A stretch of 64,000 nt of DNA, from positions 66,286,501 through 66,350,500 of the forward strand of contig CM060910.1 in NCBI GenBank assembly GCA_030737875.1, given 5' to 3'. The notes under the pieces were generated by a model, which did no database searches, had not been told where the DNA came from, and saw nothing but the letters and a program-made list of their open reading frames with translations. A program made the position numbers and the translations under genes. The number at the start of each line of letters is the position of its first letter. Positions within the stretch are counted from its first letter, which is position 1. This stretch comes from Allium sativum (taxonomy: Eukaryota; Streptophyta; Magnoliopsida; Asparagales; Amaryllidaceae). Shown piece by piece: positions 33,916 through 44,941 of this stretch.

Positions 33916-34912
33916 TTTGGTTTACAAAGCTCAGAGAACAAGACACATTAGAACCATACGAAAGAATTCATCAGATATTGGATTAGTAATATCCAATGGG
34001 AATGACTCCTTAGAGATGTGATCTGTAGTATCCTAGAACGAGTGTGAAGAGTATATTTTTCAAAATGAAAACAAATTTTGTTTTGAAATTTAAATTGTTT
34101 TATACGTATTTGAATATTTATTTGTATTGGATTTGGACAGTCCAGTATATAAAGATTTTACGTATACGTCTGATCCGCATGTATTCGAAGTTTTAATATA
34201 CTGGATAGATATAGAATCACACTCTAGTTGCCCGGAGATGGTTCTGATGATCGCTATAGTACATACATCATCAGAATTTATATTCGAGTTTCGAATGTGG
34301 GATTTCTATATGATTCCAATTGACTAGTGTGAGAACCAAAATTAGATAGGGCTTATTGTTGTGATTTGGCATCAAAAATCTGATTTTTTGACTATATATC
34401 AAAATTATGAATTTGAAAAGCTAATCAACTAATTGATTACTGGTTGTGTTGTTTGATTAATTAAAATGTTGAACCCACGACCAAATTAAATCAAATAGTG
34501 AATTGTATCGAAAATTTATCGCATTTGCATGCATGTACATGTACTTACATTGAACAAGTGATAGCAAGGAGGCAAGAGCAGAAGGATAAAATTGTTTGCC
34601 CGACAAGTAGGTACATGTTTACCATAATTTACTATTTTGTTTGGGTGATGATGATTTTATGAGCCGATTGGCTTTTTCTTTTGGATTGAAGAAGGCCATG
34701 GGAGGCTATATGAAATATCCCGATGTCCCCGGTGCAGGGGAGGTTATGGAGAAATTTTTCAAAAATTTATGGTGTTAGTCAAATTTTTGAAAAATTTGAA
34801 AAGTTCTTAGAAACTGAAAAGTTGAAGAACTTAAGCCGTAAAGAAAATGATGGAAGTTGAGTTGATTAGTTAAACAACTTTCAACTTCATTCCTTTTCGG
34901 GGACGAAATGTT

Positions 34913-34927
34913 TTAAGTGGGGGAGAT
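34913..34927 (+). promoter_or_regulatory. BigLTR-2 polypurine tract
   Basis: TTAAGTGGGGGAGAT directly before the TGTAATAACCCGG start of the 3' LTR. Confidence 0.85.
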
Positions 34928-36933
34928 TGTAATAACCCGGAAATCCGAGCCAATTTAAAAATTTTATTTTGGAAATTTTAATGAATTTTGATTATTTAAA
35001 ATGGATTATTTTAAGTAATAACGCCGGAAAATTTATTTTCAACAAAGTTAAAACGAATAATTTTATTTTAATTATATAACAAGCCTGAAATGGCGCGGCA
35101 GTTCAAAGATTTGATTTCGAATTTCAAATGAATATACAGAATTCAATATAAGTCAGAATTGAATGAAACAAGAAATATTTGAATCTTTTTGACGATATCT
35201 TTCTAACGGATGTAAGAAACTGATTAGAAGTTGAAAGAAACGTCCAGTTTAAAATTTAGAAAAGTCGTTATGGAATTTATATATATTTTAATATATATAA
35301 AGGTCTTAAAAATAGCCATTTTGCAAACGACCTCTGCTTTCAACGAAACCATTTTTGCTGGATCTGGGATGTCAAATTATTGCTAGATTCCAATTTTCAT
35401 AATTTTTGAAATCAATATGTGAGCGTGGCGAAGTAAAACGTGTTTTGACAGTTTCAGTCAATTTGGATCAACCAGAAAATGACCATTTTTCAAACGGTCT
35501 TCAAAGTTCGACGAAATCAGTTTTGTTAGGACTGTATCGTGAAAACATAGCCAGATTTATTTTTCTGGAATTTTTGGGGTCTGTATGTGGCCCCGGTAAA
35601 TTAAAACGTACATTCAAATTAAATGTATATTGATTTATATTTTAATTTTGATGAAAACGGTTCGTAACAGCCTAATTGGGTTACAATACATATCCCATTT
35701 AAACATATTAACATAATTAAAATATATATTATACATAAGGTCAAAATAAGTCAAACCCTATTCCATTTCGTCTGTGGTCAAACCATTATCAAATGCGCCC
35801 TCGCCCTCTTCTTATCAACGAATGGAATGGCTCAAATTTTATTCTCCAAATAAAAATAAAAATACTAAGAATTAATCGATGGTTTATATACGAAAATCCT
35901 AGTTCTATCTGAGATCTTCAAACCTAAAGTGGTTTGGTCATTTATGGAGGGGTGTGGAGATTGATTCGGCGACGGGAAGGGCTGTCACTTGACAACAATT
36001 TCAGGGAGCAAGAGGGGTGCGAGATGGTCGGGCTTCTGCCCGGAGGGGTGTCGCTCGAAGGGGTTCGAGGTGGTCAGCGTTGATTTGGTTCCGGTGCTTC
36101 GGTTGGCGTGCAATGGTGGAAACCCTAACGGATGTGGCTTTCTGAAGAAGGCGCCGTTGTCCTGGGGGTTTTGAAAAAGAGGGGTAATGATTTTTAGCGT
36201 TGTTGATTATAATTAGTATTTAATTTAGTAGATTTTATTTTTAAAATCTTGTTTTTTTATATAAAATCTGATTTTAAATTAATGACATTGGGGAAAATAA
36301 TAAATAGAGCATTGTTTTTAAAACTAAAAATAGCCTATGTTTTAAAACGGAAAGAACAGTTTAAAAATAGGATTCTTAAAATGTAAGTAGCTTTGTTTTT
36401 AAAAGATAAATATACCCGTTGTTTTAAAAATAAAAACAATCTTTGTTTTGAAAAAATAAAAACCATCTTTGTATTGTACAATAAACCATCTTTGTATTGT
36501 AAAATAAACCATCTTTTTATTGTAAAATAAAAACCATCTTTGTTTGCAAAAAATAAAAACCATCTTTGTTTTGAAAATATAACCATCTTTGTTTTGAAAA
36601 TAAATAACGTAGTATAAAATTTGATTTTTTAAAATATATAACATAATATAAATTGTATAACATCGTATAAAATGTATAACATAGTATAAAATTTGAATTC
36701 GAAAAATAAGTTTTCTTTGATTTTGAAAATATAATTTTCTTTGAAAAGAAAATGAGATTTCTAAGATAGAAAATTTTGATTTCCTTTAATATGAAAAATC
36801 CATTTCCTTTGTTATGAAAAATACGATTTTTAGTTAGATAAAAATAGAATTTTTATCGTATATATGTTATTCATAAAACGGTCATACATGTAAATAATTA
36901 TTAATGAGTTAAAAATATGATTTTTATCGTAGG
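34928..36933 (+). repeat. BigLTR-2 3' LTR, first part
   Basis: Aligns with 27310-29443, with clear divergence of several percent in the parts compared by eye. It includes the TATA box (35885-35890), the leader block and a seven-unit minisatellite (36429-36605). It stops at 36933, where Tat-2 starts. ORFs 35989-36174 and 36335-36644 are repeat or leader artefacts. Confidence 0.85.
36429..36605. repeat. Minisatellite in BigLTR-2 3' LTR (~7 units)
   Basis: Same unit as 28903-29106 but about two copies fewer. Confidence 0.9.
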
Positions 36934-37292
36934 TGTTGGCTAGCTTTTTGACCAAACCACCAAGGTTCACACACAAGAAGAAAGTATGAAGCTTCACGCC
37001 TCTAGTCCATGAAAACAAGATCGTGGCCACTTCATCCTATCGGATCGCAGCGCCCTACCAGGTCGCCTCGCCCCTACTCGATCCGATCCATACTTGCTAG
37101 CTCGATCCGATCCGAGCTCCAGGAACCAGAAAATGAAGGCTATGACCAACTCTACCACGATATGATATTGCAGGATCTCGCGACACCTGTCCACAACTGT
37201 CAAATTGACCAATTCTCTATCAAGATACGAACCAGTACGAGGTCCTCGGGATGTGTGCCACATATGACCGCGATCCGCCTAAAGAAATCAGC

Positions 37293-37300
37293 TATAAATA
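37293..37300 (+). promoter_or_regulatory. TATA box of Tat-2 LTR
   Basis: GCTATAAATAGCC, a textbook plant TATA box, about 190 bases upstream of the LTR hairpin. Likely promoter for genomic RNA. Confidence 0.7.
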
Positions 37301-37486
37301 GCCCAGAACTTGGCATTTTTAGGGATCTTTTGGCAATTGAGAGATCTGACTCCACCATTATCATATCTCCATTGTTTCTACTTAGAATTACTTTGAAATT
37401 ATTGAGAGAATCATAATTGTTTGAGCGAGATTGAGTGAAACCATTTGATTGTACTTGCATTCGGCATATGATCAACTACATATAAA

Positions 37487-37516
37487 GTGGACGTAGGCTC
37501 GTTAACGCCGAGCCAC
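37487..37516 (+). promoter_or_regulatory. Conserved LTR hairpin in Tat-2 5' LTR
   Basis: GTGG and CCAC outer arms with inner GGCTCG and CGAGCC arms around TTAACGC, followed by TATAAA. A related copy lies downstream of pol at 43968-43998. Confidence 0.65.
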
Positions 37517-37616
37517 TATAAATTTCATGTGTTTTCCTGCTTTTTCTTCATATTGTAGTTATAATTCTTCGTAGATCAGAACAGCTTGGGTGTTAGACCC
37601 AATTTTGGATCTAACA

Positions 37617-37634
37617 TTTTGGCGCTTTCACTGA
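37617..37634 (+). promoter_or_regulatory. Tat-2 primer-binding site
   Basis: TTTTGGCGCTTTCACTGA follows the LTR directly. It is the same class as Tat-1 and different from the initiator-Met site used by the other elements. Confidence 0.75.
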
Positions 37635-37751
37635 GAATGAATTTTTAGCACATTGGATTGTTGTTCCATTGTTTGGATACTCAAGTCCGAAGAAGACAGT
37701 CCAAAACCCCACTATCTCAGTTTTTGAAGATTCCAATGAAATTCAGATATC

Positions 37752-39700
37752 ATGGCTGGAAAGAAGTCTAAAGATGCACGTACATCGCAGGCTGAAGAGG
37801 CTACAAACGAGGCGATTGAAGAGAGTGTGCACGAGCAGTTCGAGGAAGAGCCCACGGATCACGTTGCGCAGGGGGCGATCGCGATCGATGGAGGAGCCAC
37901 GAACAATCCACTGAAGGGATGACCACTAGATCGCGTGACCTCACCACGAACCCACCTGCACTTATCACCACGAACCAATCCCGGGGGGCGCAACGAGCCA
38001 TCGACAGCAGGGGGCGAACCAATCCGAAAAGTGAACCACCACTCGACCCGGGAAGGAACCTATGTCCCGGTCTACTCATGCTGGCACATCTACTCGACCT
38101 GGCACAAGATCTTTACGTATAAGAGAGAAAGTTAATGACCAATTTGACCCTTCTGCCCCGGCTACTGAAGGGGATCTCTCTCGCATTATTGACATGTGGG
38201 AGAGATTATTTGACGAGTTAGCTGCTCAGCAGCAAGAGAGTTCAGTATTGCGACAGAATCTGACTGCTATGGACAGGTGAATTAACGACCTCATAAGGCA
38301 GAGGGTTTCCTCACCAACCCGTCTTCCTTCCCCGGAACACACATCCTTGTCTGAGGAGCCCCGAAGAAACCGACGTTGGCCTCCGCTAGAAAGAGCTGAG
38401 AACATAGAGCAACCTCGATCTCGGGAAGAAGAAGTGCTTAACCAAGAAACTAACAATCGTAACTTGAATGAACCTGCTTTACCGCTGAGGAATGGAAACG
38501 TGGTTGACCCTGTTCAGAATCGGGCTAATCCCCCCGCTCGTCGCCTAGTTGACCTCGGCAACAGGGGCAAGGAAGCTCCGCCCGAATCCCAGACTTTGTA
38601 GCTGCACGTCAAAGAAATGCTGAAGAAGCCCATCGGGCAAGAAGTACTGATCCTGAGTCCACCTTGACCCGAGCAGATGTTGAAGCAATGATCAGGGAAA
38701 ACATAATAGCTAGCTGAGGGTATAGGGATGAAGATTGGGGCATAGATCGTAGTCATACGCCTTTTACCGATGATATATTGGAGGTCACATTCCCGAGACG
38801 TTTTAATATGCCGACAATGAATCGCTATGCGGGTAAATCTGACCCAATCCAGCATCTGATGCGATACTCCTGGTCCATGAATGTCGCCGCAGCGACAGAA
38901 GAGATAAAGTGTAAGGCATTCCCTATATTTCTGGAAGATATGGCATTAGTGTGGTTTACCGGCTTGCCAGCCCGGTCGATATCCAGTTTCAGGGAATTGA
39001 GTGAGAAGTTCGTGAACCAATTCCGCCTTCACGCTCAGAGATCTAAAAATGTGATTGAGCTGTCTCTTATTAAGCAATGACCAGACGAAAGCTTGAGGTC
39101 GTACTTGGATCGTTTTAATTTAGCCGTCACAGAAGTTAAAGATTCGCATGAGCAAACTGTGTTAATGGCCTTAATTGACGGTGTCGATAAGGATACCGAG
39201 TTTGGAAGATATTTAGCCGGCAAACCACCTCTGACTAGAGAAATATTTTATGAAAAAGCTAATGTCCGTTTACGACAGGAAGAGATATATGCTAATCGAA
39301 AGAGGAAGGCTACTGATAAGGAAGATATCCAGAGCAATGTGGCCATCAAGCAGACAGGAGATAGCTCAGGAAAGGTTGAAGTCAAATTTGGGAATAAAAA
39401 TCAAGGAAATGGTTGCCAACCAGGAAACAATAATAGCAACAATCGGAAGAGAAACCGAGGAAATGATTCCCAGAGAAGATCTCGACCCAGGCCATTTAAG
39501 AGTTTCACACCGTTAAATGATACATTGGAAAATATCTTCCTGGACACCTATAACGTCCTTCCATATAAAAGGCCTCCTCCGAGAGAGTCGACAGACAAAG
39601 AGCGTGAAACCAGAAAGTTCTGTCTGTTTCACCAAATCTAAGGTCATTCCACAAATGAATGCCGTCATCTGAGAGACCTGGTCGAGAGGCTTCTCCGAGA
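37752..39700 (+). pseudogene. Tat-2 gag (broken)
   Basis: The likely start is the ATG at 37752, in the same frame as the capsid part. The N-terminal region is hydrophilic and passes through at least two frame changes and stops (37919, 38278). A coiled-coil-like run (RIIDMWERLFDELAAQQQ) lies near 38190. The capsid domain (Retrotrans_gag type) covers about 38760-39250, with a W-F/L-P motif near 38950 and a stop at 39078. A basic, Asn-rich stretch follows. Near 39617-39660 a CX3HX4HX4C-type zinc site is cut by a stop. Gag would form the particle shell and bind RNA. It is not functional as it stands. Confidence 0.85.
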
Positions 39701-40557
39701 AGGAAAACTCGATGAGTACAGGGTCACACCCAGAGACAGGGGGCAAGCCGCATCTGCCCCAAACCAAAAACAAAAACAAAATCAGAATCAGAGCCAGCCT
39801 ACTCCCCGACTGAGTGCTCAACAAAAGGGGAAGAACGTCGTCATTAATACCATAGTAGGAGGGCTTCATCTGGCCGGGCATAGCTTTAGGGCAATGAACC
39901 AGTATGTTAATGCAGCTAAACAACCCCTCATGGCAGGAGAAGGCAGTAACCCTAAGGACATTACTCTAGCCAAACAACAGAAGACAATGACCGATGACAT
40001 CATATTTCATGATAGGGATAGCGTTGGCGTCCACTCCCCAATCGAAGATCCATTAGTAATTACAGCCGCAATTGGTCCGGCCGTAGTCCATAAAGTTCTG
40101 GTAGATAACGGAAGCTCGGTCAACATTTTGTTCAAGAAAACGTTCGACCAAATGAAACTTGAGCTGAAGGACTTAAAACCATGTGAAGGGTGGATACGTG
40201 GATTCAATGGAGCATCCACTGGTCCAATGAGATATGTAGAGTTGTCGGTAACCCTTGGGGAGGGGGAGCGCCAGAGAGTAAGAATCCTTCCTTTTGTGGT
40301 TCTGCACGTCGAATCCCCATATAACGCATTTCTAGGCCGACCGGCCTTAGCAAAGTTCAGAGCTTGTATAGCCCCTTGGTGTTTATTAATGAAGTTCCCA
40401 ACTGAAGCTGGTATAGGTACAATAAGAGGAGATCAAGTTGTGGCTCGAGCATGCTACATTGCAGAGTTGAAGATGCTCCGTAAAGAAAAAGATGTAGAAA
40501 CTAAAGGCGCTTCCTCCCCGGCAAGGGAGGAAACGTTATAGCAACTAAAGAAAATAA
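39700..40557 (+). pseudogene. Tat-2 protease region of pol
   Basis: The open stretch 39894-40541 contains an aspartic protease: a VLVDNGSSVNILF core near 40100, with DNG in place of the usual DTG/DSG, as expected for the Tat group, and an AFLGRPAL motif near 40327 at the domain end. The upstream 39700-39893 is a linker rich in Gln, Asn and Lys. It would mature Gag-Pol. A stop follows at 40539. Confidence 0.85.
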
Positions 40558-42130
40558 CCATGGGAGAGTCGCCCAGAGAACTGCCCGAGGACATATTTCC
40601 CAGAGAGGACAAAGAGCCTGGGGGAAGAATGGCGACTCCCAATGAGACAACTATGGATATTCCAATCGATCATGGAGACCCAGAGAAGGTCCTGAAGATT
40701 GGATCCCAGTTAGACCCTATTCCAGCCGGAGAGCTAACATATTTTTTGAAAGCCAATTTAGATGTATTCGCTTGGACCCACTTGGACATGTGTGGGATAT
40801 CTCCTTAGATCATGAGTCATTCGCTAATCATCAACCCGAAGCATCCTCCTGTCAAACAGAAAAGGCGAATGCTTGGCCCGAAGAGGTCGGCTGCTTTGAA
40901 AGAGGAAGTTGAGAAATTGAGGAGTAATGGGTTCATCAGAGACTCAACGTATCTAGATTGGATTTCCAACCCAGTCTTGGTAAAAAAAGGCTAATGGAAA
41001 GTGGCACACCTATATTGATTTCTCGGACCTGAATAAAGCTTTCCCAAAGGACAGTTTTTCGTTGCCAAGAATTGACCAGCTGGTGGATTCAACAGCTGGC
41101 CATGAACTCCTCTCTTTCATGGATGCTTATTCAGGATACAATCAGATCCCTATGCACGTCCCCGATCAAGAACATACAAGCTTCATTACAGATTTAGGAT
41201 TGTATTGCTATGTAGTGATGTCTTTTGGCTTGAAGAACGCCGGTGCTACATATCAGCGATTGGTTAATAGGATGTTTTATAACCAGATTGGTAGGACGAT
41301 GGAGGTGTATGTCGATGACATGTTAGTGAAATCCAAATAATCATCTGACCATACTACCGATTTAGTAGAAATGTTTGAAATTCTACGCAAGTATGGATTG
41401 AAATCGAACCCTTTGAAATGTTCATTTGGGGTAGAATCGGGAAATTTTTTAGGGTTTATCGTCAATTCGCATGGGATCGAGATTAACCCAGATCAGATCG
41501 TAGCAATCCGGAATATTCAGAAACCTAGACAGATTAAAGATGTACAAAGCCTCGCAACGAAAGTAGCGGCATTGAGTAGATTTATCTCCAAAGCCACAGA
41601 TAAATGTATCCCGTTTTTTGAATTAATAAAGCGAGGATAGCGCAACTTCGAATGGACCCCTGATTGTGTTGAAGCATTCCAGAATCTCTTGAATCATTTA
41701 GAAAAACCCCCGATTTTGTCTAAACCCATAAATCATGAAGAATTATTCGTATATTTGACAGTGTCATCCAATGCGGTCAGTTCGGCTTTGGTTAGAGAAG
41801 AGGATAAGGTGCAAAGACCAGTATATTATGTTAGTAAGAAGTTGGCGGCAGCTGAACGAAATTATCCAAGGATAGAAAAGCTTGCATACAGTTTGTTGAT
41901 TACATCGAGGAAGCTTCGCCACTATTTTCAAGCTCACCCGATTACTATATACACTGATCACCCGTTAAGACAAGTTCTTCAAAGGCCAGAGACTTCGGGA
42001 CGATTACTTTAGTGGAACATTGAACTAAGTCAGTTCGATTTGAATTTTCAACCCCGGCGATCAATAAGGGGGCAAGTGCTGGCAGACTTCATAGCAGAGT
42101 TTACCATCCCAGAAGATGACACAATAAGCA
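40558..42130 (+). pseudogene. Tat-2 reverse transcriptase and RNase H
   Basis: A linker (40560-40800, with PREDKEPGG) leads to the RT palm and fingers. A +1 shift near 40990 follows a run of A. The catalytic YVDD lies at 41308-41319 with MSFGLKNAGATYQR upstream. In-frame stops fall at 41338, 41638 and 42010. RNase H follows at about 41740-42110, with VYYVSKKL and YTDHPLRQVLQRP motifs, ending in DLNFQPRRSIRGQVLADF. In the family, RT copies RNA to DNA and RNase H removes the RNA. The motifs are intact but the frame is not. Confidence 0.9.
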
Positions 42131-42600
42131 AAGAAGTCAATCCGCCAAGGCTACTCCTCGACCCCAGTGCCTGGAAATTGTTCATTGACGGAGCAAAGAA
42201 CGATAGACGATCTGGTGCCGGAGTGGTGCTCGAAACTCCAGAACAACGGTCGATATACTATGCTCTCAGATTGGAGTTCCGCGCCACTAACAACGACTCA
42301 GAATACGAAGCCCTGATTGCTGGTTTGAAACTAGCAAAGGAGTTGAAGATTACGAAGTTAGACATCTTTTGCGACTCCAAAATAGTTGTGAACCAAGTCA
42401 TAGGAAAATTCCAGGCCAAAAGTCCTAGGCTGATATCATATTTAGAAAAAGTGAAAAAGTTGCTGGGTGGTTTCGACCATCACACCATATCCCACATTCC
42501 CCGAACAGATAACCAAAAAGCAGATAAATTGGCTAAAATGGCCAGTTCTGATAGTCCTGAAAACACAGAATTGGTCCCGATGGAAGTCTTACAGTCACCT
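42131..42600 (+). pseudogene. Tat-2 archaeal-type RNase H (second RNase H)
   Basis: A second RNase H lies in the open 42040-43191 stretch. WKLFIDGAKNDRRSGAGVVL begins at 42172, with Asp at 42187. It is followed by NNDSEYEALIAGL, the FCDSKIVVNQV motif and RTDNQKADKLAK, giving the D-E-D-D catalytic set. A double RNase H of this type is known as a hallmark of the Tat lineage. This domain has no stop of its own and looks the best preserved part of the polyprotein. The same domain survives in pieces in Tat-1. Confidence 0.9.
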
Positions 42601-43876
42601 AGTATAGATCAGATGGAAGTTGATCTGGTACTAGATATTGAGCCTGAAAGGGAGTCATGGATGACCCCTTTGAAGAATTTCCTTATGTATGGAACGCTCC
42701 CTGCAAAGAAAAGTGAGAGGCGCGCAATAATTCGGAAGGCCTCTCGGTATGAGTTGCAAGAGGGAATCCTGTATAGACAAGGATTTTCGATGCCCCTCCT
42801 CCGGTGTATTGCCCATGGCGATATTCAACGCGTATTTCAAGAAGTACATGAGGGCGATTGTGGAGATCACACAGGAGGCCAAACATTGGCAAAGAAAATA
42901 ATACGACATGGTTATTTCTGGCCAACCGTAAATAAGGATGCGGCCAAATACGCGCGACGTTGTGGCGCCTGCCTGAGATTTTCTAAGATCCATAGGGCCC
43001 CATCAAGCCAGCTGAAGATGGTGACGAGTCCCTGTCCTTTCGCTGTGGGGAATCGATATCATTGGAAGCCTCCCAATAGCGAAGGGCGGAGCAAAATTCG
43101 CTATCGTGGTCATGGATTATTTTACCAAATGGGTAGAAGCAGAACCATTGACCACAATAACAACCAAGCGAGTAATCATCTTCGTTGTTAGAAACATTAT
43201 ATGCCAATTTGGAATCCCAAGAATCATCATAACGGATAATGGAACTCAGTTTGACAACACCGAGTTCAGAGATTTTTTCCAGAAATACCACATCGAGAAA
43301 AGGTACACCTTCGTGGCATATCCGCAGGCAAACGACATAGTGGAGACCGCAAATATAACGATTAAATCTATCCTTAAGAAGAGATTGAAGCGGGCCAAGG
43401 CCATGTGGGTCGATGAATTGCCTTTGGCACAATGGGCTTATAGAACGACCTATAAATCAGCAACGGGCCATACGCCGTTTTCCCTCGCCTTTGGAACTGA
43501 AGCGGTCATCCCGATCGAGTTGGAAGTACCTTCTCACCGAGTCTCCTATTATGACCCGATGACCAACAATGAGTTGCTCTTGAATCCTTGGATATGATCG
43601 AAGAGAAGAGGGACTGAAGCCGATTTACGTACCTTAAGACATAAGCAGCAGATAGCTCAATATTACAACAAGAAAGTCCGAGCACGAACATTTGAACCCG
43701 GAGACTTGGTTCTAAAACGTATCTTCCCATGCTCAGAGCATATGAATCTGAAATGGGAAGGACCATATTACATCCTGCGAAGACTTGATAATGGAACCTT
43801 CAAGCTAGCAACCATAGATGGAGATGAAATCCCTAGAGTGTGGAATGCCCAGCATTTGCGGCCTTACCTGCCGTAA
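42601..43876 (+). pseudogene. Tat-2 integrase
   Basis: An N-terminal HHCC zinc site ends with CGAC at 42961-42972. A frameshift near 43045 separates it from the catalytic core at 43106-43597. The core has Asp at 43115, Asp at 43235 (ITDNGTQF) and Glu at 43343 (VETAN), an exact D-35-E spacing. The following LAFGTEAVIP motif is typical. A second frame break near 43597 precedes the C-terminal region (EPGDLVLKR, KWEGPY, WNAQHLRPYLP), ending at the stop 43874-43876. There is no chromodomain, as expected for Tat. Confidence 0.9.
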
Positions 43877-44930
43877 AATCGTCAGTTTCATTCTTTTGTT
43901 TTTAGGACCATGTAAGAAGGCACGACTTGCCTAGAATAGTCTGGTTACTTGAACAAAAGATTATAAAGTGGACGTAGGTCATAATTCGACCGAACCACTA
44001 TAAAATATCGTGTGTCATTTTCCTTTACTGCATCATTACCTATTTGCTTTATCTCGATTAATATAAATTATTGTTGTTTTTTGAGTCTATCACAGATAAT
44101 GCAGCAACATTAGAACATCCAATGCATTTTGCCACGAGGTGAAAGAGGAACCATAATCGAGGACCACAAGGTGCGGCAAAGTAAATTACTCCACGACCAA
44201 ACTCTAACACCCCAAAATCAGGAGAGAGTATAAAGGACGCGAAGATGACGTCCGCAAGGCTTATTAACTCCCTAGAACGAGCTCGAACTCTAACCCGCTG
44301 AAGGATCGGGAGAGTATAAAATTGTTAGAAATTTAGCGCTAAAAGAATCTTTACCCCCCCCCCCCCCGCCTTTCATAGGGGGAAACACACATAACTCTAA
44401 TCAATCGTTAATAAGCCCTAGCCAGGCATCATATTAAATGATTGATTGGGGGCATATACACACACATCACATCTCTGCACAGAAATTTTAAAATTTTTCT
44501 AATGCGATTCATGAATTAATTTTCGATTAGTTATGGTTTAAATATTTGTGGCTTATGCGATAAATTAAAATTGCTGGTTTGCAGGTTTAGTTCTCCTTTT
44601 TATGTGACTAATTTGTCCTGAAGGGAAACTCTTATTCGTATCACGACAAGGACGAAACTAAAGGTCGACCAAGACGAATCATCCCCCATGTCGTTATGTT
44701 GGCTACTCAGGAAGTTGCACAGAGATGCAAGGAACTTGGAATCACTGCATTGCATATTAATTTAATGGCAACAAAAATAAATTTTTTATTTACTAAGATG
44801 CAGGGATATGAGATAAGATAGCTAAACAAAAGTAAGGGCCATTCCTACAATTACATTTTTTTTGGCCAGTGGAAAGCCTAAAAATCCTAAGGACAAAATA
44901 TGAACTTATATCTGCATCCTACTCATACTT
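43877..44930 (+). other. Tat-2 spacer between pol and antisense gene
   Basis: Non-coding. It contains an LTR-like hairpin copy (43968-43998), two GAGAGTATAAA repeats (44223-44235, 44310-44320) shared with Tat-1, and a run of 14 C (44354-44367). The far end has a run of 11 G (44931-44941), just past the stop of the antisense gene. Confidence 0.7.
43968..43998 (+). repeat. Extra copy of the LTR hairpin outside the LTR
   Basis: GTGGACGTAGGTC...GACCGAACCAC followed by TATAAAATATCGTGTGTCATTTTCCT, closely matching the 5' LTR segment 37487-37545. It has different inner arms (GGTC/GACC) but a preserved outer stem. Confidence 0.7.
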
Positions 44931-44941
44931 GGGGGGGGGGG

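Larger units (their letters stand above)
33902..34927 (+). other. BigLTR-2 internal region, no retroviral gene
   Basis: 1,026 bp between the LTRs. It starts with the initiator-Met primer site and ends at the polypurine tract. Small ORFs (33804-34021, 34127-34327) have no domain, zinc knuckle or protease motif. A TCCTTTTCGGGGACGAAATG word before the polypurine tract is typical of chromovirus 3' ends and ties this element to that group. Confidence 0.8.
36934..37616 (+). repeat. Tat-2 5' LTR (683 bp)
   Basis: Begins TGTTGGCTAGC and ends GGATCTAACA. It holds a strong TATA box (37293-37300) and the conserved LTR hairpin (37487-37516). Its last 30 bases resemble the Tat-1 LTR end. ORFs at 37009-37475 overlap LTR sequence on both strands and have no domain. 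Confidence 0.85.

Noticed and set aside
44354..44367. C14 run (also G11 at 44931, C12 at 49866, C13 at 58001) as assembly gap fillers
   Set aside because: Flanking sequence is continuous, and the Chromo-1 runs occur at the same place in both LTRs, so they look genuine though their exact length may be unreliable.
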